NCBI GenBank assembly: GCA_022559845.1
Contig: CM040124.1
Span: 67,479,491-67,543,490 of the forward strand
Source: Amorphophallus konjac
Taxonomy: Eukaryota; Streptophyta; Magnoliopsida; Alismatales; Araceae
Length of the DNA stretch: 64,000 bases
Reading direction: 5' to 3'
Shown: one piece after another, positions 11,190 to 23,503 of the stretch
Numbering within the stretch: the first letter of the stretch is position 1
Layout of the letters: each line of letters opens with the position of its first letter
Notes under the pieces: model-generated
What the model was told of the DNA's origin: nothing
The model's database searches: none
The model's input: the letters and a program-made list of their open reading frames with translations, nothing else
Made by a program: the position numbers and the translations under genes

Positions 11190-11802
11190 AGGCTGCTACT
11201 TCGCGTGACTTTAGAAATTGGATCATATCTCCCAAACGGTGCAGATCTAGCGAAAGTGGTAGAAGAAGAAATTGTAGATAACTGAAAGATAAACAACTTT
11301 CATATAAAAAAAAAGTTGAAAAGATGAACATAAAATAGAGAAAATGGAGATAGAACAGAGAGAGAAAATTTTGAGACATAGGTGAACAGCACACCGAAAA
11401 AATATGAATAACTTGAAATTGGTGCATAACTGGCCAATGGCATGGAAGAAGAAGTTGTAGATCTCAAAAAATCGAACAACTTAGATGAAAGGAAATTTTT
11501 GAATGTAGGAATAGAAGGGGGGTGAAAAAGGACCACTTTCAGGACTGCGCAGTGAAAGAGAGCCGAATGCTTGATGGAAATGGGCCTAAATGGGTCGCAA
11601 GTCAACTTAGAAGGCCGGAAGGTGATAAGATAAGCTCCAGGGCTATAAAAAATCATGATCTCCGAGGCTCAAAGGGAATGGAACAATGAAAATGGGCTTG
11701 AAATCCATCCAAGGAAGGCTCCAAAATAATGGCTAATTCGGGACATCAAAAATGAGGAATATTAGAAATGATGCAACTTGTGGGCTAAAACGGGTGTCAA
11801 CT

Positions 11803-13430
11803 GATGCCACTCCTTGATGTCCGCTTTGCAAGGGAACGAGCGAAAGCGACGTGGAGACGAAATGGAAAGGAGATTAAGCAAAAGTGATAGCGACATGAAA
11901 TGGAGATGAAGTAGAGATGAAGCGGAGAGAACTGAAAAGCGGGCATCAAGGTAAAAAGACACCCGTCACAACCAACAAGCGACAGGAATTCTTCCGAAAA
12001 TGCCTCACTAACCACCTGAAATGGATGACAAGGATGAGACATGTCTAGATGGCTAACTAAGGGAGGAAACACGACCAACCTCATCGGGGACACAATCCAC
12101 GGATAATGAGTGGGTCGGCACGAACACAGCATAAGAGTTGGAAAAGGAGATATAAGACTGAGATAAAATCCAGACAGGAATCACGCTGGCCAATCAAACC
12201 AAGCGGCAAGATCAGAGAAATCGTTTTAATTCAGAGTTGAATGAAGAATCTCTTATCCAAGAGAGCTTAAGTGCAATCAACCATTGCTGAGGAGAAATCG
12301 TTGAATGGATCGCGAGACGTGAATGCTCAAAATGACATGATGCATGCTGGGCTAAAATAAAGAAATCATTAAAACGAATGTAAAGAAAGATAAAATAGAA
12401 AGTACTCAAGGATACTATTGCTAGACTGAGCCAGGATGGGGTCAAGAGTCTTCTTACAACCACGGCGTGTGAGACAGAGTCTATCGTCCCCCACCTGACT
12501 CAACCGAGCGGCCTATCCAATGATTAACCGTTTGCTCCTAGATCATCATCATTTTTGTTAAAGGGGAACATCAGATCCACAAGCACACGGCCAACCAGCT
12601 GGTCCTTGAGAGGTTATAATAATGTAGATACCGTATAGTAATGCAACAATGAGAAGGGATCGAGAGCCATACCTGACTTACCTGCCAAGCGAAACGACAT
12701 CTTTTTTTTTGATTTTCTGATTTTTGTGGATTTTCAAATAAGACAACAACAATATGAATGAACATGATAAACAAGCATGAACATAATGACGATAAGATAA
12801 CGCTCCACTTAACGACCGACAACACAACAAAACATAACGATTAAACGAATGAAAAACAACACAATAAGACGAACAAGCACATATGCAATGGCATGAACAA
12901 ACCACACGTATGCAAGATGAACGTGGGGGACAGTACAATAATGCAGTGAGACAACACACGGTTGGGACAAGACAACACGCAAGCGGTGGGACAGCACACG
13001 AGATATAAAAGGATGACTAACAACATATGCAAGACAACTAACAGCACATGGTGAAGAACAAAATATGTGTGGGACAACATGGTGGGACATAGACACGGCG
13101 AGACAAGGACACGGCGGGACAAAGGATATAAACAAATACGCCATTCAATCAAAACCCAAGATCAGAATGAAGTAGAACCGCCAGGTTCATAATCGTGAGG
13201 TAAAGCCCTCTCATAGAAATATGATCATTGCAAACAAAAGCTGAGAAGGACACAAGCTTCAGAATAGATCGAGAGATATGGTTGAAGAAGGGAACAGATC
13301 AGAAGATGAACAGGAGACAGATAGAATAAAATATGGAGTAAGGAAAGCCTGAGTACCTGCAACCTGCACACTTAGCAAACAGATTACGTATCTGTCCTTA
13401 AGATAAAAAATGCATAAAAACAAAAGACAT
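11803..13430. other. E3 internal 3' region with no recognised gene
   Basis: Several short minus-strand open frames occur here but none shows a retrotransposon domain. The composition is purine-rich on the plus strand. I see no RNase H, integrase or reverse-transcriptase motif on either strand. Confidence 0.5.
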
Positions 13431-13710
13431 ATTTTTAGATTTTTGTAATTTTTGTAATTTTTTTTAGATTTTGACATATTTGATTTTTTGGAGTTTTGAG
13501 AATATCTGATTTTTTTGGATTTTGACATATCTGATTTTTTCTTTTGATTTTCGATAATATCTCATTTTTTTGGATTTCGATATATCTCACTTTTTTTTGA
13601 ATTTTTGACAATATCTCATTTTTTTGAATTTTTTTAAAAATACCTCATTCTTTTTTTTGAAATTTTGATAATATCTCATTTTTTTAAAATTTTTTTGAAA
13701 TAGCAATCTG
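13430..13710. repeat. Degenerate T-rich tandem array, units of about 40-45 bp
   Basis: The words 'atatctcattttttt', 'atatctgattttttt' and 'gaatttttgac' or close variants recur about seven times. Similar words in reverse complement are at 5790-5950, linking that DNA to the same element family. Confidence 0.7.
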
Positions 13711-14880
13711 CAGCACCCAAGACGGACTTAAACTACTTGCTAGGGATTGTCGTTCCTACCCCTCTCATTAAAGGCTTCCCTTAAGCAGGGCGTGCATGTG
13801 ACGGTAGCTCACCACAACCAACTGTCTCTAAAGAACGGTGCCCCTACTAAGGCCATACCCGGGATACAACCCAGCCTAAGAGGGAGAAGTGGAAGAATAA
13901 TTAGAGACAAGTCTTATGTAGAATGGGAGATATCAGGGTTCAAATTCCTTCTAGGGCACTACCCCTCAAAGAGTAGGTCTGTTGCGCCGGGGCTTTGTGT
14001 CTTTGATTTTGAGACCCATATTTATCAGGCACGCAAGCGACCGGGCTCATGACGTCCCGCGGGGAACTATACTGCCACTCTTGTCATGCCTTTGATTCGT
14101 AATTTTCTTTTGATTTTCATATATGATTTTCATTTGACAACCCTTATTGGCTAGATATAGCATGAAAGCTCACTTTTTTGAGGGGTCAAGACTGCCCCTA
14201 TTTGAGACTTCTCTCGTATTAGGGAGCGCCTAGGTTAGTCATCTTATCCATCAATCTCTTGCCCCTACACTTGGTCGAGCAAAGAAGAGAAAATGACCTT
14301 TGTGCATACCCAAAGTATGGCCAAAGCAGCAACGGTGCGCCTTAGAGAGATCGGCTATGGCTCGCCGTGTAGTGTGTGAAAAACCCATGCTAAAAGGTCA
14401 CCCTTAACAATCAGGGAAAGAACTAGACTCCCAGCGTGGAGCTATCACTGGCCTAAGGATGCTGCAGAAGTGAACTCATTTTAAATGACCTAAATGAACT
14501 AAGCAAATTTCTAAAAGCCACTTAACCATGTTGAGGAATAGCATTATAAGCGTGTGCAGAAACAATAGAAAAAATAGAAATGAAAGCATGTTTCTTTGCT
14601 CAAAATAAAGATACCTTTGTAAATCCATGGCGTGGAAACCGGCATCCGGAAGTGATCTCACTGATCGAGCTTTAAGGAGCGCGAGTAGCTTTGTATTCCT
14701 TGCGTGACAGGATGAAAGGGAGAGGATAGCAAATAGATTGAAAGATTCCTTGACACGGAGGAGCGGCAGACATCAAACTGGACAAAAAAGGATAAAAAGG
14801 AAGACAGATGAGGGCTAGAACTCCCTCGTTAAGGCGTCAAGGCCCTGATAACAAGGAACCAAATACAGAAGAAACCAGAT
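13711..14880. other. E3 internal sequence without a recognised gene
   Basis: A 101-codon plus-strand frame (13747-14052) is open but is antisense to the element and shows no known domain. I treat the segment as non-coding retroelement spacer. Confidence 0.4.
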
Positions 14881-14889
14881 TAGCTGAGA

Positions 14890-15522
14890 TCAAGGTGGAC
14901 TAAAGCCTCGAAAATAACAAGAGAAAGGGCGAAGAACCTGAAAGGAAGAAGAGGAGAGAATAGAAAGACAATGAGAGGATTGCTGTGAAGATGAGGAAGG
15001 AGGAGAATGATCATCCGACATTGGCGGAGAAGGAGAGTAGTAGTCATCCGATAAGGCCAGAGAAGGAGAATTGTAATCACCCGACAAAGTCGGGGAAGAA
15101 TCAAAAGCAACACCTGAAAGTCCCGGGGAAGAAGAATCAGGGGAAGTCCCGAGATCATGATGGAAGGATGACATAGGCCTAGGGCGAGGCCTAGAATCGT
15201 GAGAGGAGGGATAATCTGGGGACTCCGGATGGAGAGGAGAAGAGGAAGAGTAGGGGCTTGCGGACCCCAGAAGAAAGGAGAAGATCATAGAAGTTGGATC
15301 TGAAGAGGGAAGATACACCACCCAAGGGTGGGAGTTGAGCAAAAGAAACGATGAATAGAAAGGAGAAGAAGAAGAAGTGGACCCCTGAATGCACAACCGA
15401 CGGCCATTGAATTTGCGTCGCCGCCTCTTCTTGGCAGAAATCTTTTGAAAATGGATCCGCCTGGTGCGGGTTGGACCTTCGGGCTTCTTAATCTGTAATA
15501 CCTTCTCAAATAACGGACCCAC
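14890..15522 (-). pseudogene. Ser/Pro-rich C-terminal frame of the E3 internal ORF
   Basis: A 210-codon open frame. The N-terminal 50 residues are basic (a KKRRRRK cluster near residue 33). The C-terminal half has repeated acidic-Ser-Pro segments of the type LSDDYYSPSPP, about four imperfect copies between residues 135 and 185. It overlaps the preceding proline-rich frame in another phase, so the two may be one reading frame separated by a frameshift near 15400-15500. No known family is recognised. Possible roles are an RNA-binding or structural accessory protein, or translated non-coding DNA; I cannot choose. Confidence 0.3.
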
Positions 15523-16499
15523 CTAGCAGACGGCCTGGCCCGGCTGTGAACATGCAACTTCATCAGGGCGGTTGCCCCTAGACACCCGATGTTAACAGTA
15601 TGCGGACATTCTTGAGCAAGTGACTCCTTAGAATGATGAATATCAGAAAACCATGGAGTTTTGTCTCTCGGCACAAGCAACATGAGATTTGGTAAATCTA
15701 CTAGGAAATCAGGCCTGAAGCATTGCTCCCTTGATAAAAGAGCAGGATGAGACCGAGGCAGAACAATACATGGCGTTGACGTGGCCGGCATACTGATAAA
15801 TCGAGAGAGATTGCATAGGATGTGCAGAATGTCCTTGGAAAGTGCAGAAGATACGGCAAACTGCCCCTTGAATATAGAATCCATCAATCTTCTGGCAGCC
15901 GTACGCATTAGAACAATGCGGATAGAGAACCCTTCTTGACAAATGAACTGAACAGCAATCGAGCGAGAGGAAATAACAGCATCAACAATAAACCCACCAG
16001 CGAGCAAGGAGATTGTCACCGACCTCGCTTGTGAAGAAACTGGCACTAGTGTGAGGGAACTCTTCTTGACAACCATCTTCGAAAGTATAGGCTCATCAGT
16101 CCCAAAGTAGCCCGAGACCAGGACCCGGATCGGAATGTGGTAGATGAAATCTTGAATCATGAATGGAACAACCGACACCGAACTACCCTGACTCGGCTCA
16201 TTGCCTCCCTGGGGACCAGACCCGAGGGGCACCAAAGAGAGCGCACACCCGCTCCGTGGGGTGGAAGTAGATGAAGAAATGGATGTAAAAGGCTTAGAGG
16301 GCATGGAAGGTTTAATGGGGATGGTGTGTTTAGGTGGAGGCAAAGGGGTTGTGGGTGAAGGCGAAGGCGGAGGTGGAGCTCGCTCAGGCTCATGTGAAGA
16401 TGATGAAGGGGATGGCAAAGGCGGCGGAGATGGTGGAAGTGATGGAATAGTCAATAGAGATGGTGATGGAGATGGGGGTGGAGAAGGTGATGTAGGCAA
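15285..16499 (-). pseudogene. Proline-rich frame of unknown function following E3 gag
   Basis: The frame is 404 codons long. Residues 1-75 are almost pure Pro/Ser/Thr, from a purine-biased simple-sequence stretch. Residues about 110-330 look like ordinary protein with hydrophobic blocks and scattered cysteines. It follows gag on the minus strand, separated from the zinc-knuckle frame by a phase change near 16480, so it may be translated by frameshift or be a decayed join. In Tat/Ogre elements the next function would be protease, but I see no D-T/S-G-A active-site motif. Unusually long for this decayed context, it could be a lineage-specific accessory ORF. Confidence 0.35.
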
Positions 16500-18483
16500 A
16501 GGGGAAGGTCATGGTGTCCACCGTCGACGTATCGATACAACACGTCGAGCGGTGTTGGGAGTGGAAGCGGTGGTGGCAATGGAGGAAGCGGAGGCAGTGG
16601 AGACACTAGCCTGAGCAAGAGCCTGGGTTGGTGGAGGCGATGGAGACGGTGTAGGAGGTGGCAAAGATGGAGTAGATAATGGAGCAGGCGATGGAGCGGG
16701 TGCATCGCTAGATAAAGAACCACAGGGGTGCCCCTGGCCTTGTAGGGATGGAGACGGCTGCGTTGCTTCTTGCTGCGGATATGTAGAATAACTTCATGAA
16801 TAATGGCCCAGTCAATCCTTTTGTTGGGTTCCAAGCCATAAATAAACTCCCAAAATTCGGGGCAATCCTCAACCAAATGCCCCTGCTGGCGGTGATAATC
16901 ACAGAACTGGAGCATATTCCCGGCCGTGGGTTGGCAAGGAACAACTGTAGGGAGCGGCAACACGTGAGTGGCTATCAAAGCCCTAAAAATGTTTGTAAAA
17001 GACTCTGGCAACGGAGGGTGAGGAGCCTGCTTCGGGCTAGGGGGATACCGAGGGATATGGGATGAAGATGGTTGTGGGGGTTGCGTAGGCAATGACGCAT
17101 GGCTAAGGGAAGGATTAGGGAGTGGGAAGGTATGTAGACGGCATCCACCTGCTTGGGGTGTGGGATTCCCCTGACTAGAGGTGGAGATGGAGACGAGTAT
17201 GTGGATGCAGAGGGCTGACTCATGGAGGAATATGCGGGTGATTGATATGTGGGGGTGTATGGCTGACTCGTGGAGGGTTGGTATACAGAAGGTGAATGTT
17301 GATATGTGGAGGGAGATACAGATGGCGGGGTGTGTGGAGATGTAGAAGGCGGAGAGGACTCGAGGTCAAGGGAATCTTGGAGTTGTTGGCGGATGAAGCG
17401 GGCTCGGCTGTAAAGTTGTTGCCAGGAGGTAATATCATTGAGGGCTAAGATAAACCGATACTCGGGTGCGGCATTGGATATCAGCATCTTGATTTGTTCT
17501 TGCTCCAGAATGTGCCCCGGGACTTGTGCGGCAAGGCGACGCCAACGATCGGCAAAGGTAGAGAACTCCTCTTCGGGCTTCATCATCTCATGGGCCAGAT
17601 CTACAATAGAGTACTTGGGCCCAACCTGGTCTTGAAACTGCTGAATAAATCCCTCTTGTACAGCTTAGAAATTCACAACTTGCTCTTGCGGAAGAGAGAA
17701 GAACCAATCCCGAGCCGGGCCTTCCAATGACAGACCAAACAGATAAGCCATCAAGTGTTGGTCATGTCGAAATTGGGCCGACTCATAAACGAACTCCTTC
17801 AAGTGCACATATGGGTCAGCGACTACACTATAACATCAATATGCGGGAATTTGTGATGAAGACGGGAGTCGAAGACCTTGGAAAGCGAACGAAACACTTA
17901 AAGAGGATTTGGGATCGATCCGACATTGAAGCTCATCAAGCTGGCATTGGGTTTGAGCAATCATCTCCTGGGTAGGGAAAGATCGAGAAGAATATGGGAC
18001 AGCTTGAGCAAGAGGATATGAATTCGGACCAGTATGATGGTAATGGGTCGGATAAGAGGATCCGGGCTGAGAAGAAGAAGGGCCCATTCCGGGAATGGAA
18101 GGATATGTGGGCCTGGAAGAGGCATGAGCATATGGGTTGAATGGGCCAGCAGCAACATGGGCAGAAGGATGAGGCCCATTAAGAGAATAAGTCCCATTGG
18201 AAATCGGGCCAATAGCATATGAAGGAGAAGAAAGAGGCCCATGAACAGAAGATGGTCCATTATGAGAAGAAAGCCCATTAAGATGAGATGCAATGAGGCG
18301 TTGGGCCTGGGCCGGGTCCATTTGGCGAACAAGGCTTGAAAGATGGGCCATGAGATTACCATGTTCCTCAGATGGGTCAGAAGGGCCACGGGAAGATGGG
18401 CCCGTATGGGAAGAGGATTCCACGCGGGAATAAGAAGAAGATTGGGAAAAAGAATGATACAAGGGGTTAGAATACTACTCCAT
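16451..18483 (-). pseudogene. gag: E3 gag (Tat/Ogre-type) broken by stops and a frameshift
   Basis: Gag would form the virus-like particle and bind the element's RNA. The likely start is the ATG at 18483, followed at codon 3 by a TAG. The N-terminal 200 residues are rich in Ser, Pro and His. A TGA near 17836 interrupts the frame, after which the retrotransposon-gag domain continues (words such as HLMAYLFGLSLEGPARDWFF on the minus strand near 17700-17770). One more stop falls at about 17665. The open part 16975-17586 holds FADRWRRLAAQVPGHI, typical of this domain. After a phase change near 17000, a zinc-knuckle-like CDYHRQQGHLVEDC follows at about 16860-16905, the spacing usual in Tat, Ogre and Athila gag. 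The downstream part is proline-rich. Confidence 0.75.
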
Positions 18484-19256
18484 GAGGGCAAATGGAGACT
18501 TAATACAAGGATATCAAGGAGAATATAGGTGGGGAAGCTAGGGCTTAATTGGGCTTAAGAATAGGGGGACTGACCCACTAATGTAAGGACGAATGGACAA
18601 TGGACTGGACAATGAACCCACAAAATGGACTAGCCTAAAGTGGACCTAACAACAACAAAACATGTGGATGAAATATAAAACACCACTAATGGGCTTGGAC
18701 AAGCCCAAACAACACAAACAATGCAGTGTGAGAATTTTCACCCAAGTCAAACAAGTTGATATGATAGAAAATATTTTAGGGGTTTTAATAGACCTTTTAA
18801 TGATTTGAATTAGGATAATTCCCTCAAGATAGGAATCCTATGGGAATAAGGTCCAAACTTTAGGTTGACTAAGGTTAACTCCCTCACACTTATGCAAAAT
18901 GCAAGCCTAAGAGGTGGAAGGTACAACCGGCCCGACGTCCGTGTGGGAATCCACGGCTCACGGGGACTTATGGAGGTCCCGGATAAGATCACCTAGTCGA
19001 CTCCAAAGAATATGGAGGCGAGAGGATCACTTACCAAGCTAGGAAATGCAACTAAGATATGTAATTTATGACCCTATGTGCACCGGGGTGCATGCAATTT
19101 CAAGCCTAAGTCTAACAAATCAAGATATAATGAGCATATGCAAACATAACAATATGGATGCAAACAAGGTGAACAATATGGACATGAAATACTATCTAAA
19201 CATGGATATATACACCAAAATCGTAGCAAAGCATAAGCAAAGTGATGGGCACTAGA
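18484..19256 (-). other. E3 leader between gag and the 5' LTR
   Basis: A non-coding leader of about 770 bp. Short open frames have no recognisable content. It ends at the putative primer site. Confidence 0.5.
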
Positions 19257-19279
19257 GGTCTCACCGTGATCACCAAAAA
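19257..19279 (-). other. Candidate non-Met primer-binding site of E3
   Basis: Read on the minus strand, TTTTTGGTGATCACGGTGAG starts four bases inside the 5' LTR. E4 has almost the same sequence in the same place (39828-39850). Conservation at this position in two different elements suggests a primer site; I cannot match the tRNA with certainty. Confidence 0.55.
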
Positions 19280-19283
19280 ATGG

Positions 19284-21984
19284 TGTAGATGTGGAAAATG
19301 TGGATGTGTATATGCGTGCCGATCCCACAAATCACATGAATAAGCATGAAGGCATATATTCACCAATCAAGGGAATAACATGACTATGTGACTATGTGAA
19401 GATGGTAGCATGATCATACAATAGAGAAAAGATGACAAAGATGTAGAAGAAATACCGTGATCGCCACCAAGGAATAACAACGCCAAAGGATATGAAATAT
19501 TATGTATGTTGTGTACCTTGGAAAAGAGGATGATCGCGCTCAATATCAAGATACGTGGATTTATGGATTACCTCTCCTCGCCTTCCAGCCGGCTAGAAGG
19601 TAAGGGTCTCACTTTTCATGCTTTCCTGCGAAACAAACACAAGACAAGAGGCAAAACCCATTAGAAAATGCTAAGTGTAGAAATCTGCCCAAGTGTATAA
19701 AATAGCATGAAAGATTGATGGCAAACTTACTCGGGGAGAGTTTTTAACGCCTATGGAAGGGTGCAAACAATAGGTGTGTATATTGTGATGAGATTAGAGT
19801 GAAGAGATTGATTTAATATGCCATGATTAACAAAGATAAACAAGGTGCAAAAGTGCATGTCACAAAAAAAACTGTGCAAACAGTGTAAAGTTGGTGCAAA
19901 GACTGATGCAAACAGAGAAGCAAACAATATCCAAATATGGATAATATTGATATGACAGACGACTTGAGTGTTGTGAAGAAGTAGGAACAAGAATCACTCC
20001 AAAAAGAGGTCGGGATAGAAAGTTATGATGGCGGAGATTTGGGGAAAAATATGGACTGTGCAGAAAATGCAGAACAGTGCACAAAATGGACTCAAAGAAT
20101 GATGAATATCTCACAAGATAGAACACCAAAAAAGGAAAGAGTGGATTCTATGGAATGGTGGGAATGTTGTGGTGAAACTAGGGCAAAAAGTATGGTTTTA
20201 AACGGGGAAGAGACTAGTGAAAAATGGGGTGGAAAACACAAGAAAATAGAAGGGTACAGAACATGGGAGAAAAATGACTAAGTGTAAAAACAGAATGAAA
20301 GTGCAAAACTCATGGACAAAAATATGTATGAAGATGACGATGTAATGGGCCCAAAACTAAGGAACATAAAGATTATACTTTCCTATAGAGTCTGGAGCTG
20401 AAAGCATGGATCAAGAGTGCCCCACGGCCTCGCACCGGTGACGCAAACATGCCCCCGTCGCAAGAAATCTGAGTTTCAGCAGAGTGCAGAACAGTGTGAC
20501 GAAACCTCAAAAGTTGGGGATTGGAAGAGGGGGAAAAGATATGAGAAATAAGGTAAACATATAATGAAAACGAAGCTAATACTCCCCTCTTCAAGATGTA
20601 GTCGACGGAGGACGAAAAGGATGAAGCACGACTCCGCCCCGGCTTGAAGAACAGGCCCCCGTCGTGAACTTTGTAGCAGAAAACAGCAAACTGTGATGAT
20701 TTGCCAAAAGTAGGGGTGAGGTTGAGAGGGCAAACATTAATGAAATCGAGCAAATGAGGAACCAAATTGAAGTTAATACTTCCCTCTTCAGGCTAGGGTC
20801 AAAGGATTGAGTCGGCGGTGCAGCATGGCTTCGCCGTCGCCCTGGAAACGTGCCCCCGACGTGAGATTCGCACAGGGGCTTTATATAGAAAAACTGCCCA
20901 AGTCCCCAACTTTCCTCCATGAGTTTAAGAGATAGAGTCCACCAAATCTTGACATCTGTGGATCAATCTCGAGATAATACAAAGGATAAGAGGTAGGAAC
21001 AAGTGGAACTCAATTTGGATGAAAGATCTAGAAGATATGGCTTCTAGAAGGAGGCCCATCGCACTAAAAATAAGAGTTTTAGTTGTGGCAGGACACTAAA
21101 ACCCTCAACTTTCGAGTAAGATTCTGATCAAGATAGGCGATGAAAATTGGAGTTCTTTGAACCAAATTCAATATAATTCCAAGGAGAATCCATAGGAGAA
21201 AATGGGGATCGATTTGGATAAGTATTCGAAAAGTTATGGGCTTTAAAGAAGGCCACGGCGGCACAAAACGCTGTAGAGTCCCGCAGCACCTAAACTCTCG
21301 GTTGGCTTAACGGTCTATCGTAAGACCGTTAAGGAACCGGTTGCACTAAGAAACGGTCGTTTGCACGACCGTTAGGCTGCTACTTCGCGTGACTTTAGAA
21401 ATTGGATCATATCTCCCAAACGGTGCTGAATTAGCGAAAGTGGTAGAAGAAGAAATTGTAGATAACTGAAAGATGAACAACTTTTATGAAAAGAGAAAGA
21501 TGAAAAGGCAATCATAAAATAGAAAAAATGGGGCTAGAACAGAGAGGGAAAATTCTAAGACATAGGTTAACAGCACACCAGAAAAATGTGAATAATTCAC
21601 AATCGGGGAAGAACGGGCAAATGGCGTAGAAGAAGAAGTCGTAGATATTGAAAAATGGAACAACTTTGGTGAAGGATACGTTTTGAATAGAGGAAAAGAA
21701 GGGGGTGAAAAAGAAGCACTTTCAGGACTGTGCAGTGAGAGAGAGTGGAATGCTTGAAAGAAGCCGACCTAAATAGGCCGTAAGTCGACTTAGAAGCCGG
21801 AAGTTGATAAGATAAGCTCCAGGGCTATAAAAAATCATGATCTCTGAGGCTCAAAGGATAGAGAACAATGAAAATGGGCTTGAAATCCATCCAAAGAAGG
21901 CTCCAAAATAATGGCTAATTCGGTACATCAAAAATGATGAATATGAGAAATGACGCAACTTGTGGGCTAAAACGGGTGTCAACA
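19284..21984 (-). repeat. E3 5' LTR (right copy)
   Basis: Mate of 9099-11802. In the sense direction it starts TGTTGACACCCGTTTTAG, similar to other Tat-type LTR starts in this window (E4 at 41264 and the 38169 repeat). Confidence 0.88.
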
Positions 21985-22514
21985 GTCGGCCTCCCCTTCC
22001 CCGTGGGCTACACCCCGTCTTTCTCTCTCTTCCGCTGCTACGACCTCGGCAGGCACAAACTTTCGCCTCCCTCGCCTCCCGCGGCGGCCATGCCTGCAAC
22101 ATCACCATCCGTCCTCTTCGTCGGCAGCGCCACCGCGACCCCCCCTGTCGGTCTCCGCCGCAGCACCGTCGGCCACCCCGAGCCTCCCTGCCAGTTCCCG
22201 TTCGAGGCTCACCCAACTGGCACCAACCTCCCAAGCAGGCTGAGCATGGCAGCGCCCCATCCGAGCACCCCCCGCCAGCATCTCGTCGTTGTCGTCCTTG
22301 ATGAAGTAGCTGCCAAGGGCACCGCTCCAGCACCGTTACCTTCCCGAGCTCGTTGGCGTCCACGAGCACACTCCCACATCCAAGTATGACAAGCACGATC
22401 CCCGGCCTCTGAGCATGGCGCCGCCGTCTGTGCTTCCGTGAACGCTGAACTCGCCAGCCTACAACCTGTAGGGCGGCCCTCACGAGCTCCAAGCTCCACC
22501 CCCCAACCTCATGT

Positions 22515-22515
<1 letters not shown>

Positions 22516-22564
<49 letters not shown>

Positions 22565-22680
22565 TCTCTATCTCTCCCGCGAAGGCCTCTGAGAGAAAAA
22601 AAGTGAAACAAACCCCCCGTGACCGCTCTCTCTCTCCCTCTCTCTCCCTCTCTCTCTCCCTCTCTCTCTCTCTCTCTTCA
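22516..22680. repeat. (CT)n tracts in the E2 left LTR
   Basis: Two runs of CT dinucleotides (about 22516-22570 and 22627-22679) separated by a 55-bp block that is conserved in the right LTR. Confidence 0.9.
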
Positions 22681-23150
22681 AAGAGTGAATATGTTATTAT
22701 TTAAAAAAGGTGAAGTTAGTTTCTTAAAAAAAAGAGAGTCAGAAAAAACAAATAAAAGAAAGTTAAAAAAATGATGAGTTTTCACAGAGAAATTTATGGA
22801 AGAAACAAATGAACAAAAAAAGAAGTTATTTTTTTTAAAAAAGTAAATGATAAAAAAATACCTTTTGAAATATAAAACAAATAAAAAAGAAAATATAGAT
22901 GTTTTTTTTAATAAAGTACAAAGCAATAAAAAATGAAAAATATTTTGGGTGCAAGAAGTGCAAAAAATATAGAGTAATAAACAAAATACAAAAATAAAAT
23001 AAAATGAGTGAGAAGTTTAAAAGAGAAAATAAAAATATATTGAGAGAAAACAAAAAAAAAGTAATTTGTGAAATAAAGAGAATATAGAAAACTAAAAATT
23101 AGGTAATGAGGTGAGAAAATAATAAAATCATGCGACCCAATATTTTATCA
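22681..23150. other. AT-rich segment present only in the E2 left LTR
   Basis: About 470 bp of A-rich sequence with no gene lies between the CT tract and the LTR end GCATCA. The right LTR passes directly from CT tract to GCATCA. It is either a deletion in the right copy or an insertion or conversion in the left. Confidence 0.7.
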
Positions 23151-23160
23151 CGCATCAGTT

Positions 23161-23172
23161 TGGTATCAGAGC
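23161..23172 (+). other. E2 primer-binding site, initiator-Met type
   Basis: TGGTATCAGAGC lies three bases after the left LTR terminus at 23157. It fixes the plus orientation of E2. Confidence 0.85.
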
Positions 23173-23199
23173 AAGTTGCCCACTTGTTCTCACAAGTCA

Positions 23200-23420
23200 G
23201 GTCCTTGGCCAAGTCCGCTCCACCGGGAAGGAAGAATTTGAAGCTTCAGATGCATCATCCTTGAGATGGGGGCGTGTGCGAGGCCCCATTCGAAGCTCCA
23301 GGTCCATCATCCTCTGCTCCACCGAGAAGGGAGAATTTGAAGCTTTTTGTGCATCGTCCTTGAGATGGGGACGGGTGTGAGACCCCACTTGAAGCTCCAA
23401 GTCCGTCCACCTCTGCCGCC
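23200..23420. repeat. Two tandem units of about 111 bp making up most of the E2 interior
   Basis: The blocks starting 'gctccaccgggaaggaagaa' (about 23217) and 'gctccaccgagaagggagaa' (about 23318) are diverged copies, each continuing through 'ttgagatgggg' to 'gaagctccaagtcc'-like ends. There is no coding capacity of note. Confidence 0.75.
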
Positions 23421-23490
23421 CATCTTCGCCTCCATCAACGCCGCTACCACAAGGGTCCTGCAATTCGAGGTTCGAGGTCGAACCTCCTCC

Positions 23491-23503
23491 AAGCGGAGGG
23501 GTT
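23491..23503 (+). other. E2 polypurine tract
   Basis: AAGCGGAGGGGTT directly precedes the right LTR start TGACGAGG. Confidence 0.6.

Larger units (their letters stand above)
9099..11802 (-). repeat. E3 3' LTR (left copy)
   Basis: Matches 19284-21984 over its length. The two copies are nearly identical in most blocks but clearly more divergent at 11430-11600 against 21610-21790. The terminal A is replaced by T at 11802. Confidence 0.88.
9099..21984 (-). mobile_element. E3: Tat/Ogre-like gypsy element carrying gag but no recognisable pol
   Basis: LTRs lie at 9099-11802 (2704 bp) and 19284-21984 (2701 bp), both starting TGTAGATGTGG and ending GGGTGTCAAC(A/T) on the plus strand. Flanks GCCGG (9094-9098) and GTCGG (21985-21989) form a 5-bp target duplication with one mismatch; the right LTR of E2 shows the empty site CTCGCCGGCCTCC at about 24588. 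Gag and a proline-rich frame are on the minus strand, as are the TATA boxes, so the 5' LTR is the right-hand one. The internal 7.5 kb holds no reverse transcriptase, RNase H or integrase motif that I can find, so it is probably non-autonomous. Confidence 0.85.
8008..23157 (+). repeat. E2 left LTR, split by E3 (8008-9098 and 21990-23157)
   Basis: The first 1091 bp match 23504-24595 and the second piece matches 24596-25350, except for about 410-470 bp of AT-rich sequence (22680-23150) that the right LTR lacks just before the common terminus. Confidence 0.85.

Noticed and set aside
12678..13152. Overlapping minus-strand frames of about 100 codons, Cys/Val/Leu-rich
   Set aside because: Two frames are open over the same repetitive 'gacaacac' stretch; the hydrophobic composition follows from that repeat.
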